This document shows, piece by piece, positions 1-9,805 of a stretch of DNA of 39,075 bases. The translations under genes and the position numbers were made by a program. The notes beneath the pieces are model-generated. The model was not told the DNA's origin and did not search any database. It saw nothing but the letters and a program-made list of their open reading frames with translations. Each line of letters starts with the position of its first letter. Positions within the stretch are counted from its first letter, which is position 1. The stretch comes from an uncultured Eisenbergiella sp. (lineage in GTDB: Bacteria; Bacillota; Clostridia; Lachnospirales; Lachnospiraceae): NCBI GenBank assembly GCA_904392525.1, contig CAJFMW010000010.1, positions 1-39,075 on the forward strand, read 5' to 3'.

Positions 1-96
1 AAAGTGACTCTCAAAGAGATCCACTGGCTGTGCGATGGATTATCCCTGAACCCCAGCGGCGCTTTTGAAGAACGCCACCCAAAGATCGTAGTCTGA
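1..96 (+). CDS. C-terminal fragment of an unidentified protein (ends ...EIHWLCDGLSLNPSGAFEERHPKIVV*)
   Basis: Frame 1 is open from the window edge to TGA at 94-96; a terminator-like hairpin follows at 182-200. Confidence 0.4.
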   Translation, partial: KVTLKEIHWLCDGLSLNPSGAFEERHPKIVV

Positions 97-181
97 TCCC
101 GATTCCTGTCAATTCGCAAAAAGGTAACCTATTTGGCGCTTACATTGCTACAGCAAACTTAAAAAGTAAGAGATAAACCTT

Positions 182-200
182 CCCCTGGCGATGCCGGGGG
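182..200 (+). terminator. Rho-independent terminator-like hairpin
   Basis: ccccTGGCgatGCCGgggg followed by atttcttatttt. Confidence 0.5.
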
Positions 201-411
201 ATTTCTTATTTTGTCAAGGTACGGGTGATTACCTACTTACGATCTGCTTATGCTCTGGATCTGCTTCCATGGCAAATCGGTATCTTGCCTGGACCGCTTC
301 AACCTTGGGGTTTCGGAAGGACTATTGATGAGGCATTGATATAACTGGAAGACTAGATTTCTCAAGCAAATATCATAATTTCAGGCCAGCAGATTCACTG
401 CTGGCCTGATA

Positions 412-723
412 CTATTCAACAGAGATTATATTTTCAAGTTTTTTCAGTTTCTTTTTCAGGCAGCCTAAATACAGGAATAAACCACTTAAGCACACGATGA
501 TAATGGCCAAAGGAAGTAACAGGTGAAAAATCCAGAAGATGGCCTGAATTTCATATTCCCCCAAATGGAAAATATCTTGCACGAAACGGAAGACGGAAAA
601 ACCGGTGAATGCACCGATAAATGTACCCGCAAAGACTAAGATTGATTGATACATACCCTGTAGATTCCGCTTTTCAATCCTTGCCCGTATTATTTCTAAT
701 TTCATATCTTTTGAACTTTCCAT
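412..723 (-). CDS. Small hypothetical membrane protein (103 aa, two hydrophobic segments)
   Basis: ORF with AAGGAG ribosome-binding site just upstream of ATG on the minus strand; two predicted TM stretches. Confidence 0.6.
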   Translation of the reverse strand: MESSKDMKLEIIRARIEKRNLQGMYQSILVFAGTFIGAFTGFSVFRFVQDIFHLGEYEIQAIFWIFHLLLPLAIIIVCLSGLFLYLGCLKKKLKKLENIISVE

Positions 724-916
724 GATATCTCCTTGTGCATATGGCAGAAAAATACCCTATCGGAATATCTGTGGGGTTGTTGTTGGTCTTGTTTCATTGA
801 AGGATTCTGTCAATATTTTAAGGCAAAATAAAGACCTTTTCAAGCTCTACCTAATTTCTCAATTCATGAAAGTGGTTCCCCTCTCAAATTCGGGGAAAGT
901 TTTGAACGGGAAAATT

Positions 917-1186
917 TCAGGAGATCTGAATTACTTCCACCATAGCAGCTCTGGGCGCATAGAAGGTTTCAATATCCAGATTAGCCCCGCTCATGACCTT
1001 TACCAGAACGCGGGGAATGTTGGAACAATTTTGAAACTTGATATGGCTTCTTAATGTGCCGGAGGGAAGATATTTTTCCGCATTTTCTCCGGGAGGGATA
1101 AAGGCAATGACGATACCTTTCTTTTGCTTGTAATAACCGCCGGATTGTGATTCCCATTGAATAGGAGTCCCAGGTTGAATTTCCAT
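917..1186 (-). CDS. Hypothetical protein (89 aa)
   Basis: Intact ORF with plausible start (agaggcaaaaATG); no recognised domain. Confidence 0.5.
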   Translation of the reverse strand: MEIQPGTPIQWESQSGGYYKQKKGIVIAFIPPGENAEKYLPSGTLRSHIKFQNCSNIPRVLVKVMSGANLDIETFYAPRAAMVEVIQIS

Positions 1187-1812
1187 TTTTGCCTCTTTTC
1201 TTATATTTATAAATTTGAAATCCTTACGATTAACGTCAGTATACCATAAATGAATGATCCTGAGAAGTAATCATGTGATTATTAAGACGTTTCTGTAATT
1301 TTTACAGAAAATCCCGTATTTTTTACAGTTGATATTATATTGGACATTTCTTTGCCTGATCTGGAAATGTGCGATCACATATTTCACGTATCGATATTTG
1401 ATTCACTTATGAGTCCGGTACACCGTCGCATACAACGTTCTAAAAAATCAGGAGCGGATCCTCCGCTGCTTGCAGCCGGATAGTTCATTTTTATAAATCG
1501 GCTTCCCATACCATGAGTCAGTGTGCTCTGAGTTTCGAGATGAAAAATCGCTGCTGTTTCCCCATATTGTAGAAGAACTTATGACAACATTTTTGTAGAT
1601 TTTCGGTAACCTCTATGACCGTTAGGAGAATAATAAATATATGGACAAATTTATAAATAATTTTTAGAACAACCGTTATCATCTTTACATCTGCTATAGA
1701 GGCGATGATTTGAGGTTTTGAAACATTTGAAGAAATATCCTTTTGAGGATTGACATAGCAGCTTCAAATCAGCCTGCAGCAGTTTTGCGCTGTGTGAAAG
1801 TGGGTGAAACGG

Positions 1813-2328
1813 ATGATTACAATACAGATCCCGTCTTGTGATTCCTTAAGCCAGTCCTATTATGATGATGTGGTAAATGCAATTCCGTTGGACAAGCTTC
1901 GATGTTGCTGCGGACAGTCCGGCTGTCTGATCCGGCACGCTTATTATACCAGAAAGATCAAGATGAAGTCGCGTGTGATCCGGTTCCGTATTCTTCGGCT
2001 GATCTGCAAAGCCTGCGGGCGGACCCACGCTATTCTTCTTTCTGAAATGGTTCCCTATTCGCAGATTCCATTTCAGGATCAAAAAGACCTGATTGCGGCT
2101 TCAGAAACACACACATCTTATGCTGATATTCTACAGCGAAATCTATGTATTGATGAAAATAATGCAGCCTATGTAATCCGATCGTTTCGGATGCACTGGA
2201 AAACGCGGCTGTTACGCGCCGGAATCCCCTTGGGTGATCATCTGATTTCATTCTGCTTTTTCCTCTTTTCCCGTCAGTTTATGCAAATCAAGGATGTTCC
2301 CAATCAACTTATTCGCATACCCACATAA
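1813..2328 (+). CDS. DUF6431-like zinc-binding protein, often mobile-element associated
   Basis: CCCGQSGCLIRHAYYTRK...LICKACGRTHAILLSEMVPYSQIP zinc-ribbon pattern and ending FSRQFMQIKDVPNQLIRIPT; family from memory. Confidence 0.6.
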   Translation: MITIQIPSCDSLSQSYYDDVVNAIPLDKLRCCCGQSGCLIRHAYYTRKIKMKSRVIRFRILRLICKACGRTHAILLSEMVPYSQIPFQDQKDLIAASETHTSYADILQRNLCIDENNAAYVIRSFRMHWKTRLLRAGIPLGDHLISFCFFLFSRQFMQIKDVPNQLIRIPT

Positions 2329-2689
2329 CCTTACAGGCGGTTGGCCTTTGCATCGCCTATAATCCTGATCAGAAGGTTTTCATATACTGTTTTCTCCTTC
2401 CGGTTTCTGTTCTCGGATCGTTCCAGATTCGATGGATCAGGAAGGGGGGAAAGCCATCTGCCAGTTTTTGGGGATGAAAAGTACGCGTGTAAGCCTTTGG
2501 GGAAGATGAAAGGAAACGTACATTTTCACAGAAGCGTATCCCGATTTCTCTTTTGCTGATTCTGAAGGTGGTTAAAACCGGAATTCGGAGATGGGATGAG
2601 TGAAAGGAAAAATTTCACAAGGGGAGTCTGCCCTTTTGTAAAACGCCCGGCGGCGGTACATACCGAAACAGGAAAGGGGGAAGAGGATT

Positions 2690-2818
2690 ATGATACTTCT
2701 GATAGCGGGAATCATCGCCGCCATCCTTCTGGCCGCCGGGCTGGTTCTGCTTTTTGCCGGGATTGGATTATATAAGATCCGTTTATTCCAGGTGAACGCA
2801 GAACAGAACTCCGGCTGA
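2690..2818 (+). CDS. Small single-TM protein (42 aa), absent from the supplied ORF track
   Basis: GGGGGAAGAGGATT-ATG; MILLIAGIIAAILLAAGLVLLFAGIGLYKIRLFQVNAEQNSG*, one strong hydrophobic helix. Confidence 0.45.
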   Translation: MILLIAGIIAAILLAAGLVLLFAGIGLYKIRLFQVNAEQNSG

Positions 2819-2990
2819 CCGGAAAAGTAAGAGAACATTGCGGGAAAACGGCTGCCGGTAAGGCAGCCAGTCCCGCTGTGCAGGGGTAGCTCTTCCCCCC
2901 TTCTTTCATTTGGGTATGGGATATTCCTTCCCCTTCGTGCACCGCCTTCCTTTGCGGGAGTCAGGTTTACGGCACAAAGGAGGAATATCA

Positions 2991-3464
2991 ATGGAAAAGA
3001 GAGGAAAACCCCCGTATTTTGAAAAAATGTATCCGGAAGCGAGCAGGGAGGTCATCGCCTGCTTAAAGAAGAGCCAGCGGAAAATGCAGCATATGGAGTA
3101 TGACATAAAGGTTCCGAGAACCTATGTGAGCAGACGGACTGGAAAGACGGTCACGCTTCCTCCGCTGGAAGTATCCATGGAATTTTATCTGGATGCTGGT
3201 TTCGATTTCCCGGATGAAAGGGTAGATATTGAAAATGACTTTATCAATAAAAGCGTACGTAAAAGCTTATATGAAGCGCTGGATCGTTTATCGGGAGAGG
3301 ATCTGTATCTGATTGTGCAGCTGTTTTTCAAGGGAAGAAGCGAACAGGCTTTGGCAAAGGAACTGCACGTGTATCAGAATGCGGTTCACAAGCGGAAAAA
3401 GCGGATTTTGCGGGATTTGAAAAAAGCGCTGAATGGAGAGGTGGTTAAAACGAAAAATGGCTGA
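2991..3464 (+). CDS. Sigma-70 region-4-like / HTH protein
   Basis: AGGAGG ribosome-binding site before ATG at 2991; C-terminal HTH (LYLIVQLFFKGRSEQALAKELHVYQNAVHKRKKRILRDLKKAL) typical of sigma region 4. Confidence 0.65.
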   Translation: MEKRGKPPYFEKMYPEASREVIACLKKSQRKMQHMEYDIKVPRTYVSRRTGKTVTLPPLEVSMEFYLDAGFDFPDERVDIENDFINKSVRKSLYEALDRLSGEDLYLIVQLFFKGRSEQALAKELHVYQNAVHKRKKRILRDLKKALNGEVVKTKNG

Positions 3465-3499
3465 TGTTATTTATAGGAGGGTATATCTATCCTTCCGAC

Positions 3500-3892
3500 T
3501 GAACCTTATAACTGCATACCCAGCGATTACAATACGTTAGCTGTATGAAGCGAGCGACGGGAGAGGATACGCGATGACTGCCTGCAGGAAAATGTGAAAA
3601 ATAAGACATCCAGGGTGAGAGCGGAAATATCCATTTTCAGAATCCTTTGTGGCAGAAGGATACCGCGATGACCCATGCAGCCTATCATGATACTTCCGCA
3701 TAGTCACAGACATCGCAATGAGTGCGGCGGCCAGAGATCCTGGCCGGGGTAAGACCCATGACGGATTGCCGAATCCGGTTGTAACCGACTGCCAGCTTCG
3801 GGGAGGAGTGCCGAACAGAAGCAATACGAAAAAACAAAAGGCTATTTTCATAAAATATTGGGCGGCAGTCTTTATGGCTGCCGCTGTTTTAA
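3500..3892 (+). ncRNA. Candidate structured non-coding RNA or long leader upstream of mazF
   Basis: No convincing CDS; hairpins such as CATA-CC-CAGC...GCTG-TATG (3514-3547), GGCCAG/CTGGCC (~3729-3745), CGGATT-GCCG-AATCCG (3762-3777); terminator-like stem 3862-3884. Confidence 0.35.
3862..3890 (+). terminator. Terminator-like hairpin between candidate ncRNA and mazF
   Basis: GCGGCAG-9 nt-CTGCCGC followed by TGTTTT. Confidence 0.45.
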
Positions 3893-3905
3893 GAGGGGTT
3901 GACCT

Positions 3906-4313
3906 ATGAGGTACAGAAGAGAAATACAGCGGGGAGATATTTATTATGCCAGTTTAAATCCGGTGATCGGAAGCGAGCAGGGAGGAATCCGGCCTGTTCT
4001 GATCATTCAGAATGATGTGGGAAACCGCCACAGCCCGGCGACCATTGTGGCTGCCATTACGGCGAAAATGAGAAAGCATCCTCTGCCTACTCATGTGTAT
4101 CTTCCGAAAGGAACGAGCGGCCTGAAACGAAATTCGACCATTTTGTTGGAACAGATCCGCACCATTGATCAGATCAGGCTGAAGGACTACATAGGCTATG
4201 CGGATGAGCAGGTCATGGAGCAGGTAGATAGTGCATTGGCAATCAGTCTTCAAAATGTCGGCTCAGGTAACTGCCAGCAGGACATGGACAGGAGGAATTG
4301 TCTTTGTTTATGA
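3906..4313 (+). CDS. Type II toxin-antitoxin MazF/PemK family toxin
   Basis: MazF hallmarks: QRGDIYYASLNPVIGSEQGGIRPVLIIQND...KGTSGLKRNSTILLEQIRTIDQIRL. Confidence 0.9.
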   Translation: MRYRREIQRGDIYYASLNPVIGSEQGGIRPVLIIQNDVGNRHSPATIVAAITAKMRKHPLPTHVYLPKGTSGLKRNSTILLEQIRTIDQIRLKDYIGYADEQVMEQVDSALAISLQNVGSGNCQQDMDRRNCLCL

Positions 4314-4500
4314 GAGCTTTGTGAAAGCGATACTTTCCATATGTGCTTGCACTTTTCAAAAAGTGTGAGTTTACGCGAAATACCCGATGCTTGTTTTAAA
4401 AATTCTGTCTATTTTAGAAAATAGCAGAAATATCGTGGAAATGTGGAAAACCATGTTGATTTGTGGAAAAATTCAGTAAAAAGGGAAAGGGAGATGAAAT

Positions 4501-5619
4501 ATGAACCCGTATATGGTAAGCCGACAGAAAAAGGCCTCCCTTTTATTTTTTCAGATCCTTTACCGGGCCGATCAGTCGGTTGTAGTGTTGCCTACCAAAT
4601 ATCTGGCCTATAAAACCCGCGCCAATGCATCGCCCAATACGGTGAAAGAGATTGCATTTTCCCTCTGCTATTATTTAAACTACCTGGAATCCACAGATAT
4701 GAATGTGGGACAGGTCTTTGAACTGAAATTTGATGAACAGCACAGGCATTTCACTGATTTTTTGCGATGGCTGAAGCTGGGCTGCCATCTGGATAAGAGA
4801 AGAAAGAAGACGCCGAATAATGGGACATGCAATGCCTACCTGCAGGATGTGTTCGGCTGGTATCAATTTTTGGAAACGGAAGAAGAACAGTTTCAGGATT
4901 TGAAAGTGTTATCCAGCCATGTGGTATCCTTCGTCAATCCTGCCGGAATCCGGTTCCACCTGACCAAAAAGACATTTCGCGGCTACCTCCCGGAAGAGAT
5001 TCATAAAGGGAAAAGAATTGAAGAGGATAACATTCTCATCCTGCTGGAACATTGTACCAATCTGAGGGACCAGCTTTTGATTCTGCTTTTGGCGGAAACC
5101 GGCTTCCGGATTGGAGAAATGCTGGGTGTTTACTATACAAAAGACATCAACTATCAAAAACACAGTGTCCGGGTAAGCTTCCGGGAAGGAAATGAAAATG
5201 ATGCCCGTGCCAAAAATGCGGAGTACCGGGAAGCGGTCATCAGCCCGGAAACCTTCCGGATTCTGATGCTCTATTTGTCCGAGAACCGGGAACTGCTCAA
5301 AAAAACAGAGCATCTTTTTATTAATCTGTCCGGCCCGAATGCCGGAAAACCCTTAAATGCGAACGCTGTATATGCCATGATGGGCAGGCTGGAGACGAAA
5401 ACAAAAATCAAAGTGACTCCGCACATGCTCCGCCACTATTATGCAAAACAGAGGCGCGACAGTGGATGGGATATCTTTTTACTCTCCCAGGCCCTCGGGC
5501 ATCGGCATGTGGATACCACCAGACAGTATCTGGATGAGGAAACAGATAAGCTGGCAAAGACGGCGGAACAGTATTTCGATCAATACGGCAGTCTTCTCAT
5601 GGCGGATAAGCTTTTATAG
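4501..5619 (+). CDS. Tyrosine recombinase/integrase 1 (372 aa, TnpA-like)
   Basis: Catalytic motifs AETGFRIGEML, HMLRHYYAK, LGHRHVDTTRQYL. Confidence 0.92.
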   Translation: MNPYMVSRQKKASLLFFQILYRADQSVVVLPTKYLAYKTRANASPNTVKEIAFSLCYYLNYLESTDMNVGQVFELKFDEQHRHFTDFLRWLKLGCHLDKRRKKTPNNGTCNAYLQDVFGWYQFLETEEEQFQDLKVLSSHVVSFVNPAGIRFHLTKKTFRGYLPEEIHKGKRIEEDNILILLEHCTNLRDQLLILLLAETGFRIGEMLGVYYTKDINYQKHSVRVSFREGNENDARAKNAEYREAVISPETFRILMLYLSENRELLKKTEHLFINLSGPNAGKPLNANAVYAMMGRLETKTKIKVTPHMLRHYYAKQRRDSGWDIFLLSQALGHRHVDTTRQYLDEETDKLAKTAEQYFDQYGSLLMADKLL

Positions 5620-5644
5620 GCAGAAAAAGAAAGAAGGGGAATGG

Positions 5645-7603
5645 ATGGCGCAGAGGATTCTGGCACCCGCGGCAGAACGGCTGCGGGAGGATATGGCGGC
5701 CTGCCCTTACCTTTCGCAGAAAGCGGCTGATATGGTGGAGGATTTCCTTCGAAGAAAAGGAATCCGCTCGTTATCAGAGGTGACATTGGATGAAGAAATC
5801 GCCTATTTTCGATTCGCCAGTTTTCATCCGTTTTTATCCCCCAGGCAGCAGCGCTATTATGGCGGGGCGCTGGAGGCATACATGTTGTGGTATTTACGGC
5901 CGGGCTATGCTGAACTGGAACAGGAGATGCAGGAGTACGGCAGGCTTTCCAGGCCTGCTTTTAACAAGATTTATCAGTTTCTGATGATAAGCGGGATTCA
6001 CCGGCTGGATGAAATAGATTATGCTGTCCGCATGTCCTACGAGAGATATCTTTCCGAGTGCAGAATCCGCAAGGTGGGGGAGCATATAAAGATGCTTGAC
6101 TGGTTAAAGCTGGAAGCCATCAGAAAACACGAACATCCGATCAGGAAGGAACGGCTGGTATTGAAAGAGCAGCCCCTTTTTCTTTTATATCATCCGGATT
6201 ACCAGACGGCAATGCGCTTTTATTTTATACAGGACAAACAGGATCTGGTATTTGATTTTTCTTTTTCTGCCTCTTTGACTTTAAAGAAACAGATTTTTTC
6301 CATGCTGGAGGCTTCTCTGGAACTGGATATGAGCAATAAAGCGTACCGGGAGCAGTACCTGGTGCCGTTGAAAATGCTGTATCTGTACTGCGTGAAGGAA
6401 CAGGTCAGGGATATCGAACAGATGGAGCTTTTCCAGGCGGAAGGCTTCCGACGGTATCTGGAAGAAAATGCGGGCGGCAAAGCCGACAGCTATTCGCAGA
6501 TCCTGGGGAGGATGCGGAAATTCCTGTTTTTAAACCCGGCAAAAACCAACTGGAACGCCAATGTGTGGTATCTGGACCGGTTCCGCCTGAAGGGGGATCG
6601 GATGAATCCGGCAAGGAAGGTGGGAAGCTTTCATTTCTATTTGATTCAGGATCCGGAAAACCGGAAGCTGTTCCAGTTGTATATGAAATACTGCATCGGA
6701 ATCAGCAGCCGGTCCATGAACCGGATCCGGGCCGAATACTATAACATATATTTGTTTCTGCAGTATTGTGACGGGAAAGGGATCAAAGCAGCCCGCCTCT
6801 CCCCCCAGGAATTTGAACAGTATATGACTGCCGAGCAGGACAGACCTGTTCTGGCCGCCACCTATAACCAGCGGCTGGAGGATATCAATCATTTTTACCT
6901 TTACCTGCTCTCAAGGGGATATATCAGTAAGGTGCCTTTTATGACAGGCCTGTATCTGAAGAAGGCCATCCCAGTTCACCACGACCGATCCGTTCCGCCC
7001 GAAGTGCAGGGAGAGATCCTGGCCCACTTAAAAGATTTCCCGGAGGAACTGCGGCTGATGTATCTGCATTTGTGGTGTGCCGGGCTGCGGGTGAATGAGG
7101 TCTGCTGCCTGACCGGGGATGCTTATTCCTTTCGGTACGGGGTGGCGTGGCTTCAGGTCTATCAATATAAAATGAAACGGGAAAAAGTCATTCCCATACC
7201 GGAAACTCTCTACCGGCTGATGCAGGATTACATCCGCAAAAACCATCGTCTCCCCCGCGAATATGTATTCCAGGGGAAGGACGGGCAGGCCTATCCGGCG
7301 GGTACCTTCTGCATTCAGATGAAAAAGATTTGCCAGGAATATGGCATCCGCTGCGGGGACTATATTTTCCGGTCGCATGATTACCGGCATTCCGTGGCTA
7401 CCAGACTGTACGATGAGGGAGCTTCCCTGCAGGCGGTGCGGGATTTTTTAGGGCACTTGGAGGAAGATATGACCAAACAGTATCTGGATTATATTCCCCA
7501 GAAAATCAATGCGGCAAACGAAAGATATTTTGAAACGAACAGTCTGGCAGACAAACTGCAGAAGCGGAAAGAGGAAATGGAATGGAAAACCGTATCTATG
7601 TAA
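5645..7603 (+). CDS. Tyrosine recombinase/integrase 2 (~652 aa, TnpB-like)
   Basis: Motifs WCAGLRVNEVCCL, HDYRHSVATRLY, LGHLEEDMTKQYLDY; in-frame ATG at 5645 chosen over the longer ORF start at 5441, which overlaps recombinase 1. Confidence 0.9.
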   Translation: MAQRILAPAAERLREDMAACPYLSQKAADMVEDFLRRKGIRSLSEVTLDEEIAYFRFASFHPFLSPRQQRYYGGALEAYMLWYLRPGYAELEQEMQEYGRLSRPAFNKIYQFLMISGIHRLDEIDYAVRMSYERYLSECRIRKVGEHIKMLDWLKLEAIRKHEHPIRKERLVLKEQPLFLLYHPDYQTAMRFYFIQDKQDLVFDFSFSASLTLKKQIFSMLEASLELDMSNKAYREQYLVPLKMLYLYCVKEQVRDIEQMELFQAEGFRRYLEENAGGKADSYSQILGRMRKFLFLNPAKTNWNANVWYLDRFRLKGDRMNPARKVGSFHFYLIQDPENRKLFQLYMKYCIGISSRSMNRIRAEYYNIYLFLQYCDGKGIKAARLSPQEFEQYMTAEQDRPVLAATYNQRLEDINHFYLYLLSRGYISKVPFMTGLYLKKAIPVHHDRSVPPEVQGEILAHLKDFPEELRLMYLHLWCAGLRVNEVCCLTGDAYSFRYGVAWLQVYQYKMKREKVIPIPETLYRLMQDYIRKNHRLPREYVFQGKDGQAYPAGTFCIQMKKICQEYGIRCGDYIFRSHDYRHSVATRLYDEGASLQAVRDFLGHLEEDMTKQYLDYIPQKINAANERYFETNSLADKLQKRKEEMEWKTVSM

Positions 7604-9069
7604 GGGACTTGGACTGCTACCGGCTGGCCTCCGAAGAGGAACGATCCGGCAGGCTGGTGAGCCCTGACCGGTTTTTTGACCTGTCCCGGCTGCCAACCGA
7701 AGGGCTGCAGGATGAGTTTGGCGAATACCTGTGGAACAGGGGAAGGACGCTGTCCTTAAAAAGCATCCGTGCGGAGTTCTGGCCTTATCATGTGATCTGC
7801 CGTTTCCTCAGTGACCGTTATAACACGATGGAGAGCCTGCAGGAAGAGACGCCGGATGTGCTGGTGCATTCCCTGAAGGCCTGGATGATGAAAAACGGAT
7901 ATTCCCTCACCCAGACCCGGCGGCGTACCGAGTATGCCAAAACAGTGGTGCGGGATTCGGACATCATTCTTTTTTTGAAACGCGTGATTTCCTATTTTTG
8001 CGCGCCGGAAGAAAAGCAGGAGATGGAGAAAGACATCTGGAACCTGGACCGGATCGGGTTCCCGGTACGGAATAATCCGGTTCATCCGGTGTTTTCTGTG
8101 AATTTTACACGGATTCCCCAGAAGGGAATCCGGGAAGAAGTAAAGAGAGCATGCGCGGTAACTCTCCGTTATCTGGCTGCCGCTTCTGTGGCGGCGCAGA
8201 TCCATGCGGTGGACCGGTTGGCCGGGTTTTTGAAAACAGAATATCCCCATTTGCAGTCCCTGACGGAACTGGACCGGGAGATGCTGGAAGAATATCTGAT
8301 TGAGATCAATACCAGGGTGGAGGGGAAAAAATCCTTCCACAGCGAGCTACACCATGTGAAGAGCCTGCTGGATATGATCGGGAAGATCTATGAAAAGCCC
8401 GGCCTTTGCCGGATTTTTGTGGCGGGTGATATTCCACCTGCGGCTGCGTCGGAAAGAAAACCTTATTCAGACGGGGAACTCAGACGGCTGAATGAAGCCA
8501 TTATAGAAATGGATGAACAGTTTGCCCGCGCTGTCGTTCTGCATCAGATTCTGGGAAACCGGATCTCGGAAACGCTGACCTTAAAAAAGGACTGCCTGGT
8601 GCAGAGGGGCGCACATGCTATGGTGCGTGTGTTTCTGATCAAAACACAGAAAACCTGCGAAAAGCCTGTGACGAAAGAGGCAGTCCAGCTGATCCGGAAA
8701 TCCATTGCCTATACACAGGAAAAGTATGGGGATCGGGAATATATCTTTGTGGATGATAAAAATCCGGATCGTCCTCTGTCTTATGAAGCCGTACAGTATC
8801 GGATTATGGCCATGATCCGGGAAAAGGATCTTCGGGACGATCATGGCGAGCTATTTGGCGTGGGAACCCATCGGTTTCGGAACACTTTAGGACAGAGGCT
8901 GACACAGATGCATGTGGATGACATAACCATAGGGAAAATTTTGGGCCACAGCGGCACCAGATCCGTACAGTTCTACCGCCAATTTGGGAATCAGGCAATG
9001 GCAGAGGAAACCAAAGCGGCAAGAGCGTCCATGGATGAGGTGCTGGCCCAGCTGATACAGGGGTGGTGA
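7582..9069 (+). CDS. Tyrosine recombinase/integrase 3 (495 aa)
   Basis: Motifs HQILGNRISETLTL, GTHRFRNTLGQRL, ILGHSGTRSVQFYRQF; 22-bp overlap with upstream gene. Confidence 0.9.
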   Translation: MENRIYVRDLDCYRLASEEERSGRLVSPDRFFDLSRLPTEGLQDEFGEYLWNRGRTLSLKSIRAEFWPYHVICRFLSDRYNTMESLQEETPDVLVHSLKAWMMKNGYSLTQTRRRTEYAKTVVRDSDIILFLKRVISYFCAPEEKQEMEKDIWNLDRIGFPVRNNPVHPVFSVNFTRIPQKGIREEVKRACAVTLRYLAAASVAAQIHAVDRLAGFLKTEYPHLQSLTELDREMLEEYLIEINTRVEGKKSFHSELHHVKSLLDMIGKIYEKPGLCRIFVAGDIPPAAASERKPYSDGELRRLNEAIIEMDEQFARAVVLHQILGNRISETLTLKKDCLVQRGAHAMVRVFLIKTQKTCEKPVTKEAVQLIRKSIAYTQEKYGDREYIFVDDKNPDRPLSYEAVQYRIMAMIREKDLRDDHGELFGVGTHRFRNTLGQRLTQMHVDDITIGKILGHSGTRSVQFYRQFGNQAMAEETKAARASMDEVLAQLIQGW

Positions 9070-9524
9070 AGTTGAAAGCAGAAAAGATGGTACAGCTAAA
9101 CCGGGCTGCCAGCAGGGAAAAGGTAAGCAGGGCTCTTCGGGAAATCGACAGAATGCTGGAGGATGAGGAACTGGTAACGATTGCGGACCTGGTGGAACGG
9201 ACCGGACTTTCCAGAGCCTTTTTTTATAATAATAAGAAAGTGAATCAGGCGGTAGAACGGGCCAGGGATCTGCAGCAGGGCAGAAAGTTTGTAAAACCAC
9301 AGCAGGTGATTCTCGATCAGGCAATGGAACAGCAGATCCTGATGCTGAAAAAACATTTGGGGGATTTGCAGGAAGAAAACGCCGGTCTTATGAAAGAACT
9401 GGAGGAGCTCAGAGAGGAAAATATGGACTTGCAGATGGAGATTGACAGCTTGCGGGTGGAAAACGAAAGCCTGAAGGAAGATTCCTGGCAGAGGGAGATG
9501 CTGAGGATGTCACATAACCCTTAA
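9063..9524 (+). CDS. DUF6262 / Tn554 TnpC-like HTH coiled-coil accessory protein
   Basis: IADLVERTGLSRAFFYNNKKV HTH followed by long coiled coil; overlaps recombinase 3 by 7 bp. Confidence 0.75.
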   Translation: MVKLKAEKMVQLNRAASREKVSRALREIDRMLEDEELVTIADLVERTGLSRAFFYNNKKVNQAVERARDLQQGRKFVKPQQVILDQAMEQQILMLKKHLGDLQEENAGLMKELEELREENMDLQMEIDSLRVENESLKEDSWQREMLRMSHNP

Positions 9525-9805
9525 AGATGCAGGAAGTAAATCGTATGATATATTGAAACTATTTATACTATTGGTTATACTGTAGATAACGGTAAAGATC
9601 ATGCTTATTTTGAACCTGTAGTACGTTAATTAAAGCAGAGAGAGCAGTGTAAAAAGCTGGGTCTTGTAACTATAAAAGCTTGTAAATATGTGATATACAC
9701 TTTATAAAGACAGCTATGATTGAAAAGGCAAAGTAATTGGGGCATGGTGCGGTTTTGTTTCTGGGACAACCCGAGTATTACCCGTAGTTTGGATTCGAGG
9801 AAGCA

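Noticed and set aside
5441-5644. Upstream extension of the second recombinase to 5441
   Set aside because: Would overlap the 3' end of recombinase 1 out of frame; the ATG at 5645 with upstream GAAAGAAGGGGA is more plausible.
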